Both the position numbers and the translations under genes were made by a program. This document shows positions 35,853 to 46,608 of a stretch of 64,000 bases of DNA, piece by piece. The first letter of the stretch is position 1. Every line of letters begins with the position of its first letter. This stretch comes from Persicaria tinctoria (taxonomy: Eukaryota > Streptophyta > Magnoliopsida > Caryophyllales > Polygonaceae), in assembly GCA_037127255.1 (NCBI GenBank), contig JBANSL010000006.1, forward strand, positions 87,530,107 to 87,594,106. Reading direction: 5' to 3'. Under the pieces are notes generated by a model. It did no database searches and had not been told where the DNA came from. It saw only the letters and a program-made list of their open reading frames with translations.

Positions 35853-36215
35853 CTGCAAATATACTTCCTAAAAACTCAAGGGAATAGTAGTAAGAGAAAA
35901 TGTTTTAGCACCACAAAGATGCATTATTAGTGCACGGTAAAATCAAATGAGAGAAATATTCAATGTGAAGTTATAAGTGATTTGATTCTATGAACAAAAA
36001 ACCGAGTTCATGAACCAGTCTGTTGGGGAAGTCTTGTTGGGCTCAACCAGAAAGCCCAACATATAAGCCGAACCCAGGCACCATCCCAAAACTAATTGGC
36101 ATTAGGTAGAGTAGCCCATCCACTTATATGTTAGGTTCAGAATCATCTCACTTCCGATGTGTGATTCACAAGTGTCCCAACACAATCTACAAATTTAGTG
36201 TCCAATGGTACTAAA
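35853..36215. other. Unassigned, no gene seen
   Basis: AT-rich sequence with 'aaagcccaacatataagccg' near 36050. It may be intron or flank of the NPH3 fragment, or the remains of another repeat. Nothing is supported. Confidence 0.4.
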
Positions 36216-37688
36216 TGTCATTGAAATACGACGGAGGGGAAACCTGTCGTTGATCCGTCAAAGTAAATCTCAAACCTATAACTAGTATAGCAATAAGAAA
36301 GAGGACGATCCACAGGGAAATTTGTAATTCAAGTATGATTCAAGTGTCAATTAAAGTAACCAACGATGGGGGTTTTTGTGTGTGAAAGTTCCGCTTTTTG
36401 TCAAAGCGGAGTAAGCAAGCAAAGTAAATGGATTTGGTTTTAGACAATTAGGAGAAGTAATTCTACCTACAATTTTCCACTTTATTGGATTGAAGCGATC
36501 CTTGTAACTTCTTCTCGTCCTATTAAGTTTCCTATGAATGCCCTTGTCCCAACCTAATATAGTTACTAGTCCAACCAGTCCTAGCAACCCTTATCAATCG
36601 AACAGTCTCTAAAGAAGGATTTAACCCAATTGATAGCTTTAAGTTCAGAGATTAACCAAAGTATTTGCAGTCCCTAAAAAAGGATTTAACAACACATTCA
36701 ACTTCCTACTCATTCAATTAGTTCAACCAGCCCTAAAGGAACAAGTTTGCCACTTAGGTTAAGGTTCGCAACCAGGAATCTACAAAACCTTAGCAATTGA
36801 ATTGATCTAACAAGTTGGCCAGACAAGATAGAACAAAACAATATAGAATCAAGCACAAAGAAGTTGAAGCATTCAAATATAGGAAACAAGGAACGAGAAT
36901 TAGAAACTCACAATCAATCCGAATAAAGCTTCAAATTGCAGGTAGAATAGATGAGTTTAGTTCCCCATGGAAGACATCGCCCAAAATCTCTAAAACGTCT
37001 AGTGAATGAATAGAATAATAGAAGTTATGAAAATAACATAAAACTTGGCCTTTTAAAACATCCAAAGTCGGCCCCAAAATAAACACATAGATCTAAGGTT
37101 TTTTAATTCTTCAAAACGCTGCGCAGAACCACTGACGACCAATGTTGCGGGCGCAACATAGGTGCTGCGCCCGCCGCACACTGTTTCTTCGTACCCCGCT
37201 GCAGATTGATTTGCTGCGGGCGCAACAAGTGTGTTGCGGCCGCAGCCAGGGGCCTTTCACGGAAAATCCGCCTCGAATTTACTCTTCTTGTCAACAGGAA
37301 AGTTGTAGCTCCTTGAAAGAGCTTTTCAACGCATGGTCATAATAGTCAATCGGACAACCGATGCCTCCAAAAAGTGCAAAACAAGTTCAGCATGTCTAGC
37401 GACAACTTCTGCAGACTTGTTCTTCGTTTAGATTCACTTCTTCTTCTCAGGACCTCTTGAGATCTTCATGTAAGCTTCTTCGATCAACTAGACATTCTCA
37501 TATAATGCGTTATCAACTCATGTCTCCTCCTCGGATCCACCATTACCTGAAATAATCAATAAAAACGTGTAGATTCCGACTCCGACAACATAGAGAACTA
37601 ATATGCAAATCATACTTAAACCATGCATGATATGCATCATAACTAAGCTAAATGCAACCTATTATGCCTACCTAAATGCATGCTATCA
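36216..37688 (-). repeat. Athila-type 3' LTR (left part of a chimeric element)
   Basis: The right end is exact: minus-strand TGATAGCATGCATTTAGG follows the polypurine tract AAGTGTGGGGGAGTT (37689-37703), the usual Athila-lineage arrangement. The left end at 'tgtcattgaaatacg' (36216) is the best TG candidate, close to the typical 'agcaataagaaagaggacgatccacaggg' block; that boundary is tentative. The sequence differs from the LTR at 44342-46608 at the far end of the same element. It contains GC-rich hairpin words at 37141-37256. Confidence 0.65.
37141..37256. repeat. GC-rich quasi-palindromic hairpins in the LTR
   Basis: Two dyads: 'gttgcgggcgcaac' (37144) facing 'gctgcgcccgccgc', and 'ctgcgggcgcaac' (37214) facing 'gttgcggccgcag' with a 6-nt loop (12 of 13 pairs in the second). 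They stand out against AT-rich surroundings. Confidence 0.75.
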
Positions 37689-39577
37689 AACTCCCCCACA
37701 CTTAACCTTTGCTTGTCCTCAAGCAATGATAGAATGAACATGAATCAACGCATCCCACAGGAAATCCCTTCAAGTTTCAACCTCATCAAAAAGCAACATC
37801 ATATCAGGTGAAAACATAAACCAAACAATCAAACGTCATAGCATGCATTTTAGTGATCAAAGCTTAGAAGTAGACATTATCCTACCTCACTAGAAATATG
37901 TGTTTCACTCATGTGTTTAGGCTTTAAGATACAACTCTCAACTCAAACCAATCATGCACTAAGCTCATAGACATTGACCACCATATCACCAATTCTCTAC
38001 CGAAATGTCATTACTTGCGGAACACAATAAAGACAATAAAATGCAACATTTTTTTTTCTTTTCTTTTGTTTTCTTTTCTCTTTTTTTTTCTTTTTCTCTT
38101 TCTTGTCTTGGTGCTTTTCTTACGCGAGGCACAAACATGGGTGTCATGAATGACCCCGATCTATCAACACCTCAACCTACTAATATGAAGTCCACTTGAA
38201 CATCTTTTGACGCAAGTTGCAAACATGGGTGTCATGAATGAACCCGGTTACTCAATGATCAAGCTTTCTTTCCTAGTGGATAGTTTCCAACACCTTTTTG
38301 CGCGAATCATACCCATGGGTGTCATGCGTAGACCCGGTAACTAAGTGCATCAACCATTGCCACCTTATTCACTAAATATGCACAAATTCAAATAATAGAC
38401 TCAAAATATAAACATAAACTCCACAAGCAACAGACATGTGAGTCGGTCTTTAAAAATAGATACTGCAGTCAATGCCAAGAGGTAGCAACACTAGGAGAGT
38501 AATTCACTCAATTGAGCAAAAGAATTCAAATAAGGCCAAACATTCTCACAGGGTCATGTTTTTAGGACTTCAATCATACTTTAGCTCAATCATACATGCT
38601 CAATTATATTTGCTAGCTCACGTTCCACAAAAATCAAATAAAGAGAATAATCAAAACATCCAGAACTCCATGGGATTTTTATGAATCATGCTTGAAATTT
38701 AAAATAGATGACAAACTAAGCCAGATGGGTGTTTGAATAACACATATGTATGCAATGCAAGCTTGTTTTTGGACTGTTTGATTTTTTTTTTAATTACGAA
38801 AATAAACAAGAAATTAATAAAAAAATGAAATAAATTAGACATGGTGCAGAAATTTAAATATGATCTCCTATTTGCATCTATATACAGAATTCCCCTCCCC
38901 CACACTTATAGTTTTCATTGTCCTCAATGAAACAATAAAGACAACAAAAGTAAATCAAATATAATCAGGGTGAAGGAAGAAGTAAAGGAAAAAGAAAGAA
39001 AAACTTACCTCGGGTTGCCTCCCGAGAAGCGCCTTTGTTTCAAGTCGTTGGCTCGACATTTTGCTTAAGCTTACGAAACTAATCAGACATAGTCAAAGCC
39101 CTCAGCAACCTGTCAAACTCTTGTGCACAACTAACAAACAAGCATGCGCTACATACAAATAAATTTAAACTAAATAATAATACATTTAAGAACCGTTTAG
39201 AGTTATTGTATTCAGGAGCTTGACTACCCACAAAGGGTATATAATACCACCAATTCAGTTCTACTGGTGGCTTGTCAAAGTAGCAGTCAAATGGATCAAT
39301 GTATTCACCAATATTCTGTCGAGTGCAGGAGACGACCATTACCTGGTCTGTAGCATCAGCAATAGGCTCTGGACCTGATTCATCAATGGGCGAGCTAGGG
39401 ATGATCTCATCAGATAGAGTGTCTTCTTACTCAATCTTCTCAATGTGATTTTCCACAATGACTTCAAGAGGTGCAACAGAGGTCTCAACGATTTGAGATA
39501 CTGGAGAAAGTGACTCGTCAATGGGCGAGCTAAAGGTGCAACAGAGGTGCAACAGAGGTCTCATCAATGGGCGAGCT
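37689..39577 (-). other. 3' internal region of the Athila-type element, non-coding
   Basis: Follows the polypurine tract. It contains a polypyrimidine run (38047-38105), three copies of a 'catgggtgtcatg' motif (38136, 38214, 38315), and 'cttacctcgggttgcctcccgagaagcgcc'-type sequence typical of Athila internal regions (around 39005). A minus-strand frame at 39339-39079 encodes DKPPVELNWWYYIPFVG and may be a remnant of the region downstream of pol. Repeats of 'caatgggcgagcta' at 39384, 39519 and 39564 mark the junction to the copy A family. Confidence 0.6.
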
Positions 39578-40756
39578 AAAGGTGGGCAAATTTTGGCAAT
39601 GTGGTGCTAATGATCCGGGGAAATGGAGTATTTTCCAATTTGAATTTCCACATTCCTTCTTCCATTTGATTCATGACCTTTCATAATGCTTTTATCAATA
39701 ATAATGCTTTTACCTCTCTAACCTCAGCACTGCCTTCTCGTGAGTCACAAACATGGGTGTCATGAATGGCCCTGGATACATAGTGCTTTGGACTCCTCAC
39801 AATGTGTCCCATCTCTCCAAACTATTATCTCAGAGAGCAGGGTCAATCTACCTTTATCTCCTGAGGTGATTGGATTTTCTTTCACTCATTAAATTTTCCA
39901 TATATTTCAAAAAAATTCCTTCCAAACTCCAATAATGATAACAACACAAACACCATATAACATCTCCATAATGTAACATCATTCTCAACATAATCCCCGG
40001 ATAAGGTAAAGAATGGCAATATAACATCATGTGGAGCAATAATTAAAATAAGGCATATTATGGCTTTTGTGTAATGCATAAGCATAGCTAAGGCTAGGAT
40101 TTTAAACATATGAGCATTATATGGAAATATAAAGTCCTCCATCATCTTATCATGCAATATGCCAAAAGCAACTTCAAATTTTACCTCCTTTCATGGTTTT
40201 CAAGAAATAATGCACTTCATTGTGACTTCCCTTTACTAGGCAATTTCATGTTATATCTCTAATGAATCCAATTTTTGCATCGTCGAGTCTAATAAAGCTT
40301 CCATGACATTATTCAAAATTTCAATGGGGGTCATTTTTCAAAACTTTGGAAAACATGCATATATGTACATAAATCAATAATGCATTCCAAAATAGCCATG
40401 TAGCAATTCCCAGAAATAATGCACAAAGTAATGTCAAATATGATCAAATATGCACAAATTAAGCTCTTCCCCCACCCCATACTTAAACATTACAGTGTCC
40501 TCGCTGTATAAAAACAAGGGTAAAGAAAGAAACTCACAAGACAGATGTGTAGATTTCTCTAAATATTGAATGGAGCACCTCCTGGCCGAGTAAGACTTGG
40601 TTCTATCCATGACCTGAAAAGTAGAAGACATATACCCATAATAGCAAAACTAAAAGTGTTCAAAACCAAAAACAAACAACAACGTCTCAAATGTCCTAAA
40701 AAGTCTATGTACATGCTCTAGATTTTATAGTCGCTAGGCCGACTTTCCATTAATGC

Positions 40757-41692
40757 TCAAGGTGGCATCTGCAGGGCCCATGTAGCTTGGGCCTCAAATA
40801 AGACTCCATTCTTGTCCATCAGCTGTAATCCTCCAGAATGGATCATGTTCACCACGAACGGTCCCATTCGCTTCTTGTTGAATTTATTGGGAAACCAATT
40901 ATCCTTTGATTTAGAGACATAGAGCTTGTCTCCAACTTCATATTCCTTAGGCTCATCATTGGATATCCTGCACAATCGCACATACCAAGGCAGACCTCTC
41001 CCATGTATAGATAAATCTTTAATGGAAATAGGAGAAGAAAGATCCATACCTTGACTTACCTTCGCAGAGACGGAATCGGGGACCACTGTATTTGGTCGAT
41101 CTCGACTAGGGCTAGTCGATCTCGACAAGACTGCTGGTCTTGGTGGTGGTCTGGTCGAAGAGGCAGAAGTCGACGAAGAATAGGTCTTGTCGACCTCGAG
41201 TAGCCTACTCGACATCGAGTAGGGCTTCGCTCCTGATGGCTCCAGCGTCGAGGAAGCAGGGTCTGGTGGCGCCGGGTGGTGGTCGACCTCGACAAGGCTT
41301 GTCGAGATCGAGTGGGATGGTCCGTCAGGCGGCCTCTGTGTCGAGGAAGACGGTGCCCGAGGATCTTGGTCGATCTCGACTAGGGTAGTCGATCTCGACG
41401 AGGGCTCTCCTCCTGGTTGCTGTGGCTTCGAGGAAGAAAGGTCTGGTGGCACCGGGTGGTGGTCGACCTCGACAAGGGTGGTCGAGATCGACGAGGCTCC
41501 TGGCTCCTGTGGTCTCAGCGTCGAGGAGGGCGAAGTCGATCTAGGGCAAGTCTTGTCGATCTCGACAAGGCTGGTCGATCTCGACGAGCCTGGCCCTTCA
41601 GTGTTGCTGCTCGACGATGCTGGTGCTGGTGGAGGCTCCTTGGTTTGGTCGAGATCGACTAGGGTTTGGTCGATCTTGACCCCATACTTAGC
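40757..41692 (-). CDS. Copy A linker array plus integrase C-terminal-like (GPY/F) segment
   Basis: This frame is the same as the gag-protease frame and is separated from it only by one TGA (41693-41695). The first ~200 codons are a 31-residue repeat, units of the type 'SRSTSLVEIDK' and 'SISTTLVEVDHHP' separated by proline/serine-rich spacers, encoded by a ~93-bp tandem array. The last ~110 codons read KEYEVGDKLYVSKSKDNW, then FPNKFNKKRMGPFVV, resembling the GPF/Y module at the end of gypsy integrases that helps bind DNA. The catalytic integrase core is absent. Copy B preserves the last segment with few changes, suggesting selection or recent common origin. The domain call is by motif only. 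Confidence 0.6.
   Translation of the reverse strand, partial: AKYGVKIDQTLVDLDQTKEPPPAPASSSSNTEGPGSSRSTSLVEIDKTCPRSTSPSSTLRPQEPGASSISTTLVEVDHHPVPPDLSSSKPQQPGGEPSSRSTTLVEIDQDPRAPSSSTQRPPDGPSHSISTSLVEVDHHPAPPDPASSTLEPSGAKPYSMSSRLLEVDKTYSSSTSASSTRPPPRPAVLSRSTSPSRDRPNTVVPDSVSAKVSQGMDLSSPISIKDLSIHGRGLPWYVRLCRISNDEPKEYEVGDKLYVSKSKDNWFPNKFNKKRMGPFVVNMIHSGGLQLMDKNGVLFEAQATWALQMPP
41090..41692. repeat. ~93-bp tandem array built on TCGANNTCGA dyads
   Basis: Pairs of the 10-mer TCGANNTCGA occur at 41096/41116, 41190/41209, 41283/41302, 41370/41389, 41463/41482, 41556/41575 and 41649 (partner degenerate at 41669). Boxes within a pair are 18-20 bp apart and pairs recur every 87-94 bp. Each pair forms a near-perfect palindrome; for example 'ctcgacaag-g-cttgtcgag' at 41289 has nine paired bases around one centre base. 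Confidence 0.92.
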
Positions 41693-41695
41693 TCA

Positions 41696-43657
41696 TGTCA
41701 AGGCATCCGAAAAATAATTAATCCACAACGACTTACCTTGGTCCGTGTCGATTGGATTCTCTGTGTTCTCCTTGAGGATTTCCATGATCTCCTCCACCTG
41801 GGCCTCCATGTCCCTCTTTTCTATCTCCTCAGGGGTCATATTTCTGACCTTGGGTTCCCCGCAGGTGATATAGCCAGCTGAGATAGATTTGACATCTTCC
41901 ATTGGACATGTATGCCTTTCAGTTTTATTAAAGGAATACTCAATTACCTCATCGCTGATGTTGAAGGTGAGCACTCCTTTCCTTACGCTTATGTTGGCAT
42001 CCACTGTCGCCAAGAATGGTCTTCCTAAGATAATTGGACAAGCAGGATCTTCTTGCATATCAACTATTAAGAAATCAGCAGGGACGAAGAATTTACCTAC
42101 TTGTACTGGGACATTTTCCACCATGCCTGTGGGGATGACCACCGTGTTGTTGGCCATGTAAAGTCTAGCATCCACAGGCTCCAAGGCACCTATCTTAATC
42201 TTGGACCAAATCGTTAAAGGCATTATACTCACACTAGCTCCAAGATCACATAAGGCATTAATTTTGTATGGACTAAATCCAATAGTTATAGCAAACTTAC
42301 CTGGATCCGGCCTCTTCTCCAATATGTCCAGATGGCTGCACTCCTCTGTGATTTCAGCCATTGATCGCTTTTTGCTCAAAATCTCCTTCAGGAACTTGAC
42401 ATAAGATGGCATTTCATTGAGAGCTTCTGTGAAGGGGATGGTGACGTTGAGATTCTGAAGCATCTTGATGAAGCGCTGAAACTTTTTCTCTGCCGGGTCC
42501 TTTAGAGATTTTGTGGGGAAAGGCAGCTTCTTTTTCTGATTCGGAGCCAGAACAGACGTCGGAGGTGCTGCAGACTTCTCTATGTCGACCAGGGGCTCCT
42601 CGATGTCGACCACGGTCTTGTCGAGATCGACTGGATTGGGTGCAGTCGAGTTGCTGTTCGGCGCAGACGAAGAATCTGGAAGTGTCTCCTCGAGGTCGAG
42701 TAGGCCCTTGTCGAGATCGACTAGGCCTTGGTCGACTAACTGTTCTTCGTTGTCCTGCTGCTTTCCGACCTCTGGCTCTTGTAATTGATGGCCGCTTCTG
42801 AGTTTTATAGCAGCGATGTGTCCAGTCTTTCCCTTAGGATTTGGTTCTGAAGATCCTCGAAGTGTCCCTGACTGTCTAGGGATTCCGGCTGCTAGCTGAC
42901 CAATCTGTGTATCAACTGTTTTCCGCCAGATATCAATTTCCCCAAGCCTAGAATTGACACCTTGCATCTGAGTATAGACGGAGTTGAAAGATTGCCTAGT
43001 TTCTGAGTGGTTCCTCCGTATTTCTTCTAGGACTGTCTGTATATCATCCTTTTTCTGCTCCCTTTCCGGATGTCCTAGAGCTCTGTAGGGCGGGGGATTC
43101 CTAGGGACACCTTGGTTCCATTGTGGTTGCTGAAACCTTTGGTCCCCCATGTAGCGATTGGGACCCCCTGCGTAAGCTGCATCCTCATGGTGCTCTGCTA
43201 GCCTGACTTGCTCTGTGTGTGGGCACTCAGGAGTGGTGTGCCTTTGCGATCCGCATTCTATGCAAGGCTGGTTGACAGAGAGATACTTTACTTGCTTGAT
43301 GAGCTTCTTATTCTGGTCTCTGTAGTATTGCTCCCTAACATCAGGATCAATCTTCTTAGGTGGCTCATATAGGGGCATGGATGGTGCTGGCCTGGCGTAT
43401 GGGTTCTCTTCATAGGTTGCAGTAGACCCATACTTGTTGTCGTAGTTGGTGAGCTTCTCTAGCACACCCCATGCGTCACTTGGCGGCATCGTCAGATACT
43501 CGTAGCGAGTATAATTGTTGATTCTGTCCTTAGTGACTTGATCAAGAGAGTTGAAGAAGATCTCCTGAATGATGTAGGGTAGCTGTCCATGAGTAGGGCA
43601 AGATCGTAGCAGTTTCTTGTAGCGTTCCCATGCCCTTTCCAGGGGTTCCCCTTTCTG
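41696..43657 (-). CDS. Copy A gag C-terminal part and aspartic protease
   Basis: The frame continues from gag after one TAG. It opens with QKGEPLERAWERYKKLL, a conserved Athila-type gag stretch, then carries a retroviral zinc-knuckle-like motif CIECGSQRHTTPECPH (nucleic-acid binding). An acidic/valine repeat (LVDLDKGLLDLEE and VVDIEEPLVDIEK) is encoded by TCGA-dyad DNA. The protease follows with ALCDLGASVSIMP (active-site aspartate in D-L-G-A) and PIILGRPFLAT, the usual C-terminal signature. The product would process Gag. The frame ends at TGA 41693-41695; copy B has sense codons there, so the TGA is a secondary lesion. Confidence 0.85.
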
Positions 43658-44257
43658 CTATTTAAAGGCGGTGATTCTCTGGCGGAGATGTGCTGTTTCG
43701 GCAGGTGGGAAGAATTTGTTCAGAAACTCTTTCTCTACTTGGGCCCAGGTTGTGAGTGATTTTGCTTTCAGCCCTTCCAGCCATTTCAGTGCAGGCCCAG
43801 TGAGCGACCAACGGAAAGCTTTCATCTTGACATATTCCAGAGTTGTACCTTCTGCAAGAGTACGGCACATATCATGAAAATTAGTAATATGTTCAAGAGG
43901 ACACTCATTAAATCTGCCATAAAAGGCATTATTTTTAAGCTCTATAAGAAACTGAGTGCGAATTTCAAAAGAGTTTTCAGGGATTAGAATCGCCGATTCA
44001 GGCACGACGAGAGTTGGGTGCATGTAGTCCTCTGCCGTGGTTGGATACTGGGCAAGCTCAGCCTGTGCTTGTTCCCTTGCTGCTCTCTCAGCGGCGATAG
44101 CAGCATCCTTTGCGGCCAATTCCCTGGTAAGCCTAGCGACCAGCTGTTCCTGTGTTTCAGCAGCCGCCATGATCCTTTTGAGTTTGGAGTGGATGTGTAG
44201 GTAGCGCTCCGGTTCGTCTAAGCTGTCAAACTCAGGTGTTTGACCAGAACGACGCAT
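43658..44257 (-). CDS. Copy A gag N-terminal part
   Basis: ATG 44257 lies about 60 bp inside the primer site. The product has an alanine/glutamate-rich coiled-coil-like stretch (QEQLVARLTRELAAKDAA), then the plant retroelement Gag core: NAFYGRFNECPLEHITNF, LEYVKMKAFRWSLTGPALKWL and VEKEFLNKFFP. Gag forms the virus-like particle that packages element RNA. A TAG at 43658-43660 interrupts the frame, which continues without shift into the protease ORF (next codon CAG). It is either a nonsense mutation or, less likely, a readthrough site. Confidence 0.85.
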   Translation of the reverse strand: MRRSGQTPEFDSLDEPERYLHIHSKLKRIMAAAETQEQLVARLTRELAAKDAAIAAERAAREQAQAELAQYPTTAEDYMHPTLVVPESAILIPENSFEIRTQFLIELKNNAFYGRFNECPLEHITNFHDMCRTLAEGTTLEYVKMKAFRWSLTGPALKWLEGLKAKSLTTWAQVEKEFLNKFFPPAETAHLRQRITAFK

Positions 44258-44319
44258 ACACCTGCGAATTCACTCAAGAGAAAAGTGAGAACTGACTACC
44301 TAAGGCGCGAATGATTGCT

Positions 44320-44337
44320 TCCCCGGCAACGGCGCCA
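44320..44337 (-). promoter_or_regulatory. Primer-binding site, tRNA-Asp type
   Basis: On the minus strand TGGCGCCGTTGCCGGGGA begins four bases after the LTR end. It is complementary to the 3' end of plant tRNA-Asp, as used by Athila and Tat lineage elements. Confidence 0.93.
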
Positions 44338-44341
44338 AATT

Positions 44342-46608
44342 TGTTGACTAGGCAGGAGTATGTCGAGTATTGAAATGAATATGAAATAAAGTTCAGACTG
44401 ACTTCCCTGTCTCAGCAAATAAATACAAGACTTCCTCCCGTTGTAGTAAGAGAAAAGTCAGGATCGAATCCACGAGGAAGCACGTCAGCAATTCTCATGT
44501 AGCTATAAATTCTCACAGACAAGGCAGCAGAAAAGCAGAAACACAGAAACAAGGAAAGAAAGACAAATAAACCCGGCAAGGGCAACTGAAACAAAAGCAA
44601 AGAACAAAGCAAGAAATAAAGCAAAGAAAAAACAAAGCGAAACAGCAAATAAAACGAGGACACAGAAGCTACTCGATCTCGAGTAAGCTGTCCTCTCGAT
44701 CGACAAAGGTGGGTCGACAACAGAAACTAAAAAAACGAAAGCAAATAACTCGATGAAGACAAGTATACTCGATCTCGACGAGCACTACTCTATGTCGAGT
44801 ACAGTAAAAGATAGAAACTTTAAAAGGGCAAATTTTCGAACCAAAACTCAGAATTTCCGACGAAATAAATCAATATGCTAAAAGACTTCCAAAGCCAGGG
44901 TTTCAACACCACAACGATAACCATGCAAACTAACACATAAAGGCATAAAAGATCATTCTTTCCATCAAATAACTTTCGTCATTAACAAATAGGCAAATAG
45001 AGGCTTTCGCATAAACCCTAATTGTTACTAACCCTTTTTCACATAATTAATCCAAGTTGCATTAAGATCACTTTCGCTTCAATAACACAAACAAGGATCA
45101 CCTTCAACTCTCGCAAAAGAATCATGCTCATAGGGATAGAAGATGAATCGCAAAAAAGATCTGACCTTTATCGCATCGCCTCACATGGCCACCGTCGGGC
45201 TCACCCCAGCCCAGAAGTGGGTGGACTACTCACGCCTCATTGCAATAACAGACATTGATTGAAAAGAAATAACTTGCATAAAACTAAATTCAAAGCCTTT
45301 TACAATCCTGGCAATCAACTTTCGCAGAAAGCCAAAACCCTAAAAATCTTAGAACTCCTAAACTTCTCTGTGGAACTAACTAATTGTCTCTGAAATTGAA
45401 TGATTGAAACTGAGCCCCATGGGCTTTATTTATAGCCTTCATTCCCTAGCTATTCTAGGAAAGAAGATATCTATCTATATCTAAAACTTTATCTAAAACG
45501 CTTAAGGATAAATAAAAGACATAATGGAATTAAATCTAAAATAGGAATTATATCTAAATGTCTTCAATGGATAGAATCTTTCTCTTCATGGTAGATCTTG
45601 ATAGTTTTGGATAGAATTGGAAATCTTCATGCCCAAGGAATGCAAAACCGAGTAGGATTCGTCAAGCCGCGTCGAACAACTTCTGGAAGCTTCGTCGACC
45701 TCGACAAGGCTCTTGTCGATCTCGAGTAGAAGTCTTGGTCGACTGGCTCGGTTCGTCGTCTCGGCTAGCTGGTGCTCGACAAACTCGGACTCTGGCTCAC
45801 GGTGCTCGTCGACCTCGACAAGGCCTAGTCGACCTCGAGTAGACTGGCTTCACCGAGTAGGTCTTCTCGAGTAGATCTCCTCGATGTGGTTCGGATATGG
45901 CTTCCTGGGCTCGTCGATCTCGACTAGCACTCGTCGAGGTCGAGTAGGGTTGGTCTTGCCGACTAGGTGCTCTCGGGTGGCTTTACTCGACAAGCCTGGA
46001 TCCGGACTCAGGGGCTTGTCGATATCGACCAAGCTTCGTCGAGATCGAGTAGGGCTCTTCCTTCCCGCTTCCGCGAGTTGGCTCTCCCGCTGGCAGCGGG
46101 TTTTTCCGCGGCAGCGAACGGTCCGCTGCAGCGAGTCGACTCGCTGGCATCGAGTCTCGCCTGGTCGTCCTCGGCTTGTCTTCTTGTCGACTCCGGGTGT
46201 GGCGTCTGGGCTTCGTCGATCTCGACCAGTGGTCCTCGAGATCGAGTAGGGTCCGGAGCTCGGGTTGGTCTGGCTCTCGATCAGGCTTTGCTCGACCAAG
46301 GTTGCTCGGATAGGCTCGTCTAGGTCGAGTAGGCCTACTCGAGATCGAGTAGCCTTGACTCTCAGACTGGTTCCGCTGCTTTGACCTTGGACTTCTATAG
46401 TGGTTTTCCGAGCTTTTCCGGCCTTCTGTAGAATTGCTGTAAAATGCCTCGATTTCTGCGAATTAAACAGAAACTGGTGTAGATTCCATAATTTGGCAAA
46501 TAAACATAAACTACATAGATTATGTACTATCTAAACCCAAATGAATGAAATATATACAGAAATCGATATAAAAGTTACTGTAAAACATGGCAGATTCAGC
46601 TCACAACA
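44342..46608 (-). repeat. Copy A 5' LTR (2,267 bp)
   Basis: The plus-strand ends are TGTTGACTAGGC and GCTCACAACA. It aligns with LTR B (52051-53910) over 'ctgtctcagcaaataaatac', 'gggtttcaacaccacaac', 'cataaaagatca' and the terminal 'gtaaaacatgncanattnag'. It carries TCGA dyads at 45695/45716, 45809/45829, 45914/45934, 46019/46039, 46216/46236 and 46339. It is longer than LTR B mainly through this dyad-rich part. Confidence 0.85.
45428..45435 (-). promoter_or_regulatory. TATA box of LTR A
   Basis: TATAAATA on the minus strand. The equivalent position in LTR B (53075-53082) has the same octamer with conserved flanks, supporting it as the element promoter. Confidence 0.6.

Larger units (their letters stand above)
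39578..46608 (-). mobile_element. Copy A: non-autonomous gag-protease gypsy element (5' part and 5' LTR)
   Basis: The minus-strand order is LTR (46608-44342), tRNA-Asp primer site, gag, protease, repeat-rich linker, integrase-C-terminus-like segment, 3' non-coding region. Reverse transcriptase, RNase H and the integrase core are missing. Copy B at 52051-58094 has the same arrangement, so the pol deletion is ancestral to both and the family moved in trans. The left side does not end in its own LTR but joins another Athila-type element near 39577, so the whole is a recombinant. No target duplication was found. Confidence 0.75.

Noticed and set aside
41140..41717. Plus-strand ORFs over the TCGA array
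   Set aside because: They are complements of the minus-strand repeat; the minus frame is continuous with gag-protease and has homologous ends.
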